19,892 nt of DNA from Candidatus Woesearchaeota archaeon CG11_big_fil_rev_8_21_14_0_20_43_8. GTDB lineage: Archaea; Nanobdellota; Nanobdellia; Woesearchaeales; CG08-08-20-14. Under the pieces are notes generated by a model. That model saw only the letters and a program-made list of their open reading frames with translations. It was not told the origin of the DNA and ran no database searches. Below, piece after piece: positions 12,713 through 19,892 of the stretch. Position 1 is the first letter of the stretch; each line of letters opens with the position of its first letter. The position numbers were made by a program, and so were the translations under genes. The stretch is taken from assembly GCA_002762705.1 (NCBI GenBank), contig PCVE01000006.1, positions 1 to 19,892 of the forward strand, written 5' to 3'.

Positions 12713-15700
12713 ATGGAAAAAAGAGGCTTGAGAAACCTATACTTATATGTACTTATAATAATCCTCTCTATAATATTTATACATAGCTTTTTCTCTTTCG
12801 CTTTTGGTGCTTCTGATGGATCAGCGATAAAGATCGTCCTTGAGAAAGATGCGACAATGATAGGTCCTGGTGAAGAGATAAATTTCAGGGTCGCATCATA
12901 CATCGAGAACATACTTATCCTGTCGATCCCTTCGAAGATCGAGATCTCGACACCTTCGAATGTGACGACCGAATATAATCTCAGCGGTTCATTCACGGGG
13001 ATATATGAATTGAACTATGCGCCTAATGAGGTCGGGACATACAATGTCAAGGCACTCATCGAGAAAGACGGCAAGGAGAATTCGATAAGCGATACATTCA
13101 TTGTCAGCAAACAGGAATTCTTGTTCGATATCGATATCGGTGAGATCCAATATTATGAAGGGGGAAAGGTCACTCTTTCAGGGGCGGCTATTGTACAGAA
13201 AGGAACTGAACTTGTCGAAGGCGATATTGAATTGTATGTCTCACCAGATGGATTCCCATTTTTCAGACAGCTATGCACAATTCAATGCGAGGGCATGTGT
13301 CAGTTTGATTGTGATATGCAAGGCACAATCGAGCTTGGTGGGTACAAAGCATTTGCCAAAACAGATTACAAAGGAAAAGAATTCGTCGCAGAGGATCTTT
13401 TTGAGATCCGTTTCAAGCCAACAGACAAGCTGAAGATATCTGTTGATCATCAGGACCAGTACAATATAAGCGATGACATTGTGATGTCTGCTGATGTAAC
13501 TTTTAATGGAATCCCACTTGAGAATGGGACGGTCTCTTTCATTCTGGTCGACTCGGATGGAAAAGAAAGCGTCTTCTCTTCAAAAGAATCTGATTCGGGT
13601 GTTTATATCAGTAGATTCACGATGAGATCCACTGGAACATTCAAGTTGCTTGTCAAAGCATTGAAACAGAATCTTTATTCAGAATATAGGGGCGTGATAA
13701 AGATAAATGATCGCATCAATACGATCAGTCTGGACATGGCCTCACTCATACCTGTTGTCGATGTCCAGTCATCTGAGATGCTTGCCTTTGCAGAGATGAA
13801 CATCCCTGAATTTGCGGGCAGTGTCGAAGTCGACCTCAGTGAACTATCTGATCGCGGTCTAAATTTTTCGTCTTGTTGGATAATAGACAAAGGAAAAAGA
13901 TATCCATTGGAATTAAAGACCGCGGGATTGATTATACCAAAAGAGATTGATGGTAATCCAATAGCGAACAATAGATATATGCTTGAATTTATTTTCGTGC
14001 CTGGAGAAGACCCATTTGATTTGCAGAAATCATCTTTTGATACAAAGATCAAGATAGATCCTTTGGATACTGAACATAAAATTAAAGTCGCTATGATCAA
14101 CAAGACTGAAGATATAACTTATATATTCAAAGTGAGATTATTGCCGGGATCAGATGTCGTGAGTATAAAAGGAGATAATTCTTATGTCCTGAATCATTAT
14201 ATTGAACAAGATAATCTCTATTTCTTCGATAGATATTCTAATCTATACGATATATTGCTTGATGTACCAAAAACCAAACGGCTTTTCTTAAGATTTGAGG
14301 GTGCTGATGGCCGATTATCACTCATTGAATCAAACAGGAGCATAGTCCTTCCTAACGGAACAGTTTCATTCGCCACATCTATTGTTCCGCGTATCAATCT
14401 GTCAAATCATGCACATCTCCATATAGATTCAAGTGATCCGATCATTGGTGATGCAGAGGCAATCTTACATACTCCATCAAAACGGATCGCGATAGCCAAA
14501 ATAATAAATGGGGATGCGTATTTCGATCTTTCAGATATGATAATCACCAACGAACCGCTTATCTTAGATGTCATTTTATCTAATTCAACGCAGCTTTTGG
14601 CTTCATCATATATTGATTTCATGATATCTGAGGATGTCACTCTCGAAAAGATTTCAATATTTGGCGGGACACAGGCGATGAATATATTTGGACCAGATTC
14701 CATAATCGATGTACAGACTAAAGTTATCTCTCCATTTGGGATCAAAGATATCTCAGCTGTCACTTTGATAGTCAAGGATAAAGATGGGATTGAGATATTC
14801 CATAGCGGCATGGATGTCATAACAGAAGGTGAGTATTGGCAGTATCTTAGTAAAAAAATAAGTCTATCTGGATATCCAGCTGGAGAATACGCCGTCCACA
14901 TCACTGTAGAAGATGGTTCTTCGATGTTGCAGACAAAGAAAAGTGTGTTTGTGATAAACTCTGATGCTCCGCAGGTATTTATCGAAGCGCCAGATGAGGG
15001 ATATAGCCCTTCAGAGACAACTTATGAATTTATGCATAAAGTGACAAATGCTGGAAAAAAATCATCAGATATAGTGAACCTAGAAGCATCCTCACGAGTA
15101 AGTGAAGTCACTATTCTAAGAGGCGATGGTCAGGAATTCAATGATACGGATGGCGATGGCAGGATCGATACCGGATATCTTAAACCGCTTGAGACGATAT
15201 CGTTCATCGTGAGAGTGAGATTGCCTTTGATAGAAGTGGGATCAATGGAACTGGTGAATGTCATTGCGTCATCTTCAAGAGATCCAAGGGTGAAAAGTGC
15301 ATTAGATGATTTGCTTTATATCATACCAAAGAAAAATATCATAAGACATGATCTTGCGATGAGTGATGTGATCATGCCTTCTTTTAGAGAGGGGGCGCTT
15401 GGTTCTATCGCTATAGAATTGACAAATAAAGGCATAGAAGAGAAAGCCATGATAAAAGTCACATTGACAGATGGCACGAATAGATGGGAGAAGACAAAAG
15501 AGATCAGCATAAGAAATGACAGATCCAGATTATTCATGATCCCATTGAATGTCAATCTTGAAGGTCTGTCATTATTTCTGAAGGCTGAATTATTGGATAT
15601 CGATGGTTCGACATGGGCTGATGAATCACCTGATGATGATTATATCACTGTTGTCATGGATAGAAGCTGGTATGATCGTACATGGCTTTACAGATTACCT

Positions 15701-18700
15701 ATACGTATACAGGAAAAAGATAATGAAGACCATCTTGGTTTCACAGCAAGAGCGCATGTCAGACTTCCATCTGATGTGAGCACTGAAAGCCTGCTTGCTG
15801 TGGCGCCAGAGCATAGGGAAGGATTTGTATTAAAAGAAGTGCCGTTCCAATGGCTGGATCTTGATCGGGATAAGATGGAGGGCGACATACTCGTTTATGT
15901 TGGTGAGCTTGAGAAGAATTCATTGAAAGAGATATATCTTTACTATGATAGATTCGCCAGATCGAACGCCACTTCATGGGAAAATTCGGTGATCATAGAC
16001 AATGATGGAAATGTGATCCAGACCGGGACCTGGACTGCAGATAACACTGTTCCAGGATATTATGGAAAAGACTATCTGCGTGATGGGAATATGAATAAAG
16101 GCAAAACAATCAAGTATCTTCCTGATCTTGAGAAGGATAATTATGAGATATATACAGAATTTCCATCCTCAATGTCATTTGATGCATCAGTTCCTGTCTT
16201 GATCGCCACAAGTTCTGGGATCGAAAGAGTGACTATCGATCAACAGCTTGCGCAGGATGGCTGGATATATCTTGGTGCATATCCACTTGATAAGACAAGC
16301 TATGTAGAATTGTCGACAATTGGCACAAAAACAGAAGTCGCTGCGGATGCTTTCAGGTTCATGAGGGTGTCTGGATATGCTGAACCTATGAATGAAGAGC
16401 ATCTATTCAGTGTCGATGTCAACAAAGCACCCATAGTGACGACCATTCCAAACATCACCATGGCCATTAACTCAGTCTTTTCGCTCAATCTGTCTGATTA
16501 TGTACATGATGAAGGCATTGTGCAATATTTCCCAAGTACTACTGATGATCTTGATGTAATTGTGCTAGATGATATTCTCACAATCAGACCTTCTTTGGAT
16601 TTCACTGGTGCTGATAATTTTGTCATTACTGTATTTGATGGCGAGAACACAGTATTCACGAATCCGATATCTGTCTACGTCATCAAGAACATAAGTTCTG
16701 CTGTGCTCTCAGATATCTTGATTCAGGATACGGCATATATCGGTCAACCTGTCAGGTGGCGAAGGACTATATCTTCTGTCGGCAATGTGACATTCACCCT
16801 GCCGTCATCGGCTTCAAATGTCAGTATAATGAAAATGATCCCAGATGTGAACATGTCTGAAGAGATATTTGATGGTTCTGGACAGAAGACATCGACAGGC
16901 ATCCAGATCATATTGCCAGGCAATGAAGGAGAAGATAATTTTTTTGAGATAGAATATCTGACTCCTCCTCCATCAATGAATGAAAGTCAGATATCACGAT
17001 ACCGAAAGAGATTCATCGTCAGCTCCCCATTAGAATATTCATCCGTGGATGTAGAATCAACATTACCATCTTCGACAGATGCAAGATATGCGCTTTATCT
17101 TGTCGATGGCGAAAGGATAATTCGTGTGGACAATGAGACTGCATATTCTGTCAGACAGAATGTCTCTTCGCTTAGCTGGCAGATCCCTAAACTTGACATG
17201 GAAGCTGTCTTTGAGACCTGGCTTTCTGATGCTTATGATGTGATCTCATCCAATGTGTCCGAAGGTGCCTGGAATATCTCATTAGATCTGCATGCTGTCG
17301 GTGATTTCTCAGTGACTCCGCTTGGCGATGGTTTTTCATATGAGGATATGAATGGTATCTGGTGTGGTGAAGTCGATATAAGATACACAGCGATCTGGGA
17401 ATCATTGGAAGGAGAGAGATTCAGTGATGGAAATATCATCGATTATCCAGATAAATGGGATCTTCTGAAGAGTCTCGTGCTTCCAGACATCTCATGTGAT
17501 CGTGGACTCACTTTCTCGTTCACATATCATTCAGATGACTTCAGACTGATGCTGGAGCTTGGTGGAGACCGTAAGATGATGGTTCTTCCGATAATCAGGA
17601 TGAAACCAGTCGAGACATTGCAATCACCTGCAGAGATAGGAAAACCAGTGCATTGGAAGAAGATAATAAGAGATTCTGAGAACTCTACATTCGGACTGCC
17701 GCGTGAATTTGTCAATCTCACTGTCAGCGATCTTGCGACAAAAGAGAAACTCCCTGATGGACAAGTGCGATTATCTCATAAAGGAGATATAATCACGCTT
17801 GACGATATCGAGCTGGCAAAGAAAGTGCAGGACGTAAAAGAGAGGATCGCTCGCCAGGACAAGGACATCAAAGCCGCAGGTATATTTAAGAAGATCCCTC
17901 TTATATTCGAGAGATCAGGTATCAATGAAGAATTGGATTCATTGACCGATAGTCTTCCAGAAAAAAAGAAGGAGATTATCGAACAGTTGGATATCCGTGC
18001 TTCAGATGTGGATCCAGTTCTGCTTCTTGACAATGCAACTGACAAGATTATCGAATACGTGACAGATGCGCCTGAGAAAAAAGAGACCGAAAGCGTTGAA
18101 AAAGATCATTATTGGAAAAAAGATGTCCAGATCGCAAGCAATGTTTCTGTGCATTACCAGAATGTCCTGAGCTATACAACGATCCCAGAGACCAAATATG
18201 AACAGATATATCTTTATTGGACAGTTGATGGCAGGAAAGTCGATGTCATCCGTGACCCCGAATACAAGTATATGAATGTGACATTGATCGATGCAGATGG
18301 TAATGGCCTATACGAAAAGATCCAATGGATAACGCCGCATCTATCTGAACAGAATTTCACTGTCGAGATAGACCTAACGATCCTCAATGTGCAGAGCTAT
18401 CCGACATTGTATAAATTCTGGACTGTCCGGTTCAATACGACAGGGACTGCCAATCTCACTGTCACTGCTATAAACGGGACGACATGGAGTGAATTCTTAA
18501 AAGATTCCGGCACAACAGAGGATGATCTAGTCTTCAATGATCTGACTTGTGGAGGGATATCACATAAATCTGATCTTTATCTGATATTGGATGACAATAG
18601 CAAGATCGCTTTCTCTTCATTGACAATAGCAGACAGCAGAAGAGTCAAGAGCCTTTTTGTCGAAGACTGGAACTGCGATGACAAGACTGCTGAGCTTGTG

Positions 18701-19892
18701 AACAAGATCATCACGACTGGCGTGCATATCCAGGAATTTGATTTCGGAAACGATGTGGCTGTCGCAAGGAACTATGGTTATCTGCTTTATGAGGATTTCG
18801 AGAGTTACAGCCACGGAGACAAGGCGACTGATTTCAATGTGGAAAGGAATTCGACGATGGCAGTAGTCAACAGCTGGTCAGTCTATGACAACAGCACAGA
18901 GAAGATGTATCTTGGGAATGTCTCGAAAGGAAAAGGCACCCATTATGTAGAATACAATGGAACAGGTGCCCTTGCCTGGTCTCAATATGAGATCAAAGGC
19001 AGGATGAAAGTCTCGAAGAATAATTCAAAAGACTGGGGTATGGGTATAGTGTTCCATTCGAATATGAGCGTGAGCGGCACGACAAAATTATGGTATCAGA
19101 TATATTTCAACAAGGTCGGAACAGTCAATGGATTCACATTGACTTCTTTTGGTTCTGGTTTCGATCTTGTCCCTGACCTCTATACATACCTGACTCCGAC
19201 AATCAATGATTGGTATCGCTTCAGGATTTGGACAGATGTCAATGAACTTTTCATCTACATCAATGCCACAGTCTGGAAAGATGGTGATGCTGAACCCGCC
19301 GACTGGACGATCAATGCGACGGATTGGTGGTGGCAGGCGACGAGCGAACCTGCGCATTTCAGCGGCTCGATTGGATTCTTGGCAAGAGAAGGAGAGGTGT
19401 ATTTCGATGATATAGTCGTGCAGGAAAGAAAAGTGTCTCCGGTTATAACTGTGCAGACACCGTTAGGGACCACCTACGAAGCAGGGAAACGTGACTTCAA
19501 TATCAGTGTGGACAAAGAAGTGACCTGGTGCGGTTATACGCTTGATGATGCAGCGACAAACAAGACTATGAACCAGCTCAACATGTCCCACTGGAACGAA
19601 AGTGAGACTTTTGTCGTCTATGATCATCATAATGTCACTTTCTATTGCAATGACACATTCGGCAACACTGGGTCTGCTTATATAGAATTCAACATCGCAC
19701 CGAACATAATAACGATACTAAAACCATTGCATGGATCAACGATAGCTGATGATACTCCTGAATTGAACGCCACATTGAATGATACATATGATACTGCGTT
19801 CTATGCAATCGATTGGGGCACTAATAGCAGCCCAGTCAGCTCTGCCACAAAGCTTGAGGTCGCGAATTTGCCTTTGATGTCAGAGGGATTGC
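12713..19892 (+). CDS. giant secreted modular surface protein (3' end outside the window)
   Basis: I read this frame codon by codon from 12713 to the window end: no stop in 2393 codons. An in-frame TAG at 12701 fixes the start at or after 12713. Residues 1-33 are a signal peptide or anchor (a hydrophobic run after MEKRGLRN). The rest is almost all beta-sandwich type. Parts I can name: DTDGDGRID calcium-type loop (811-819); DUF2341-like start SWYDRTWLYRLPI (985-997); golvesin-C-like domain (about 1092-1219, GTWTADNTVPGYYGKDYL and VAADAFRFMRV); cadherin-like domain (1237-1323); a GxPVxW module repeated near 1344 and 1643; a charged helical insert (about 1700-1780); DADGNGLYEKIQW (1860-1872); concanavalin-like domain (about 2026-2240); Cys-paired Ig-like domain (about 2243-2330) and the start of another. 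Many N-x-S/T sequons suggest a glycosylated exterior. It is divergent from archaellin. Adhesin or cell-surface function is inferred. Confidence 0.88.
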   Translation, partial: MEKRGLRNLYLYVLIIILSIIFIHSFFSFAFGASDGSAIKIVLEKDATMIGPGEEINFRVASYIENILILSIPSKIEISTPSNVTTEYNLSGSFTGIYELNYAPNEVGTYNVKALIEKDGKENSISDTFIVSKQEFLFDIDIGEIQYYEGGKVTLSGAAIVQKGTELVEGDIELYVSPDGFPFFRQLCTIQCEGMCQFDCDMQGTIELGGYKAFAKTDYKGKEFVAEDLFEIRFKPTDKLKISVDHQDQYNISDDIVMSADVTFNGIPLENGTVSFILVDSDGKESVFSSKESDSGVYISRFTMRSTGTFKLLVKALKQNLYSEYRGVIKINDRINTISLDMASLIPVVDVQSSEMLAFAEMNIPEFAGSVEVDLSELSDRGLNFSSCWIIDKGKRYPLELKTAGLIIPKEIDGNPIANNRYMLEFIFVPGEDPFDLQKSSFDTKIKIDPLDTEHKIKVAMINKTEDITYIFKVRLLPGSDVVSIKGDNSYVLNHYIEQDNLYFFDRYSNLYDILLDVPKTKRLFLRFEGADGRLSLIESNRSIVLPNGTVSFATSIVPRINLSNHAHLHIDSSDPIIGDAEAILHTPSKRIAIAKIINGDAYFDLSDMIITNEPLILDVILSNSTQLLASSYIDFMISEDVTLEKISIFGGTQAMNIFGPDSIIDVQTKVISPFGIKDISAVTLIVKDKDGIEIFHSGMDVITEGEYWQYLSKKISLSGYPAGEYAVHITVEDGSSMLQTKKSVFVINSDAPQVFIEAPDEGYSPSETTYEFMHKVTNAGKKSSDIVNLEASSRVSEVTILRGDGQEFNDTDGDGRIDTGYLKPLETISFIVRVRLPLIEVGSMELVNVIASSSRDPRVKSALDDLLYIIPKKNIIRHDLAMSDVIMPSFREGALGSIAIELTNKGIEEKAMIKVTLTDGTNRWEKTKEISIRNDRSRLFMIPLNVNLEGLSLFLKAELLDIDGSTWADESPDDDYITVVMDRSWYDRTWLYRLPIRIQEKDNEDHLGFTARAHVRLPSDVSTESLLAVAPEHREGFVLKEVPFQWLDLDRDKMEGDILVYVGELEKNSLKEIYLYYDRFARSNATSWENSVIIDNDGNVIQTGTWTADNTVPGYYGKDYLRDGNMNKGKTIKYLPDLEKDNYEIYTEFPSSMSFDASVPVLIATSSGIERVTIDQQLAQDGWIYLGAYPLDKTSYVELSTIGTKTEVAADAFRFMRVSGYAEPMNEEHLFSVDVNKAPIVTTIPNITMAINSVFSLNLSDYVHDEGIVQYFPSTTDDLDVIVLDDILTIRPSLDFTGADNFVITVFDGENTVFTNPISVYVIKNISSAVLSDILIQDTAYIGQPVRWRRTISSVGNVTFTLPSSASNVSIMKMIPDVNMSEEIFDGSGQKTSTGIQIILPGNEGEDNFFEIEYLTPPPSMNESQISRYRKRFIVSSPLEYSSVDVESTLPSSTDARYALYLVDGERIIRVDNETAYSVRQNVSSLSWQIPKLDMEAVFETWLSDAYDVISSNVSEGAWNISLDLHAVGDFSVTPLGDGFSYEDMNGIWCGEVDIRYTAIWESLEGERFSDGNIIDYPDKWDLLKSLVLPDISCDRGLTFSFTYHSDDFRLMLELGGDRKMMVLPIIRMKPVETLQSPAEIGKPVHWKKIIRDSENSTFGLPREFVNLTVSDLATKEKLPDGQVRLSHKGDIITLDDIELAKKVQDVKERIARQDKDIKAAGIFKKIPLIFERSGINEELDSLTDSLPEKKKEIIEQLDIRASDVDPVLLLDNATDKIIEYVTDAPEKKETESVEKDHYWKKDVQIASNVSVHYQNVLSYTTIPETKYEQIYLYWTVDGRKVDVIRDPEYKYMNVTLIDADGNGLYEKIQWITPHLSEQNFTVEIDLTILNVQSYPTLYKFWTVRFNTTGTANLTVTAINGTTWSEFLKDSGTTEDDLVFNDLTCGGISHKSDLYLILDDNSKIAFSSLTIADSRRVKSLFVEDWNCDDKTAELVNKIITTGVHIQEFDFGNDVAVARNYGYLLYEDFESYSHGDKATDFNVERNSTMAVVNSWSVYDNSTEKMYLGNVSKGKGTHYVEYNGTGALAWSQYEIKGRMKVSKNNSKDWGMGIVFHSNMSVSGTTKLWYQIYFNKVGTVNGFTLTSFGSGFDLVPDLYTYLTPTINDWYRFRIWTDVNELFIYINATVWKDGDAEPADWTINATDWWWQATSEPAHFSGSIGFLAREGEVYFDDIVVQERKVSPVITVQTPLGTTYEAGKRDFNISVDKEVTWCGYTLDDAATNKTMNQLNMSHWNESETFVVYDHHNVTFYCNDTFGNTGSAYIEFNIAPNIITILKPLHGSTIADDTPELNATLNDTYDTAFYAIDWGTNSSPVSSATKLEVANLPLMSEGL

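Noticed and set aside
12652..12786. Possible TTG-initiated 44-residue frame upstream of and overlapping the giant gene's start
   Set aside because: Only a rare start codon is available, the G-run is two bases from it (too close for a Shine-Dalgarno), and the frame is basic and without recognisable homology. It probably represents leader sequence.
14407..14904. Antisense open frame of 165 codons opposite the giant gene
   Set aside because: It is a shadow of the giant gene: no promoter, no Shine-Dalgarno, no recognisable domain, and the + strand frame is continuous with coherent beta-domain content.
12713..19892. Suspicion that the very long frame hides a frameshift or fused genes
   Set aside because: Codon-by-codon reading shows one unbroken frame, and domain motifs occur in the same frame from start to end.

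Overview
The window reads as archaeal DNA. Genes are preceded by TATA/BRE-type promoters, several starts have GGAGG/GGTG Shine-Dalgarno sequences, and the centre is an archaellum (archaeal flagellum) gene cluster. The giant surface protein at the right end has Ig-like repeats and a DADGNGLYEKIQWITPHL-type motif that I associate with DPANN archaea (Woesearchaeota-like), but that placement is an inference from style, not a measured phylogeny. No tRNA, rRNA, CRISPR array, insertion sequence or attachment site was seen.

Left part (1-4382): the tail of a FAD-dependent amine-oxidase-like protein, then a DUF362 protein, both on the + strand. Facing them is a tightly coupled minus-strand operon of a CDP-paratose-2-epimerase-like SDR, a family 2 glycosyltransferase and a UbiA-family enzyme of the decaprenyl-phosphate phosphoribosyltransferase type. 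Together these three look like a pathway that makes a sugar and/or places it on a polyprenyl phosphate carrier. A perfect inverted repeat sits just upstream of the operon's TATA box.

Middle (4383-5108): a regulatory intergenic stretch, then a 119-residue protein of unknown function on the + strand, which ends against the archaellum operon.

Archaellum cluster (5109-12397, all minus strand, transcribed right to left): archaellin (ArlB), an ArlC/D/E-like protein with a Gln/Met-rich tail, a second coiled-coil protein that shares its N-terminus but ends in a DUF5752-like domain, then ArlF, ArlH, ArlI and ArlJ. At least three promoters are visible: before archaellin, before the ArlC/D/E pair and before arlF. 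ArlG and the prepilin peptidase ArlK are not in the window. ArlI and ArlJ form the motor and platform, ArlH is the regulatory ATPase, ArlF is the pseudoperiplasmic stator-like part, and the coiled-coil proteins would form the cytoplasmic ring or switch complex.

Right end (12398-19892): a divergent promoter region with two dyad elements, then a + strand reading frame open for at least 2393 codons that runs off the window. It encodes a secreted, modular beta-sandwich surface protein (DUF2341-like, golvesin-C-like, cadherin-like, a duplicated GxPVxW module, a concanavalin-like domain and Ig-like repeats). It shares its promoter region with archaellin, which suggests a linked surface, adhesion or motility function.
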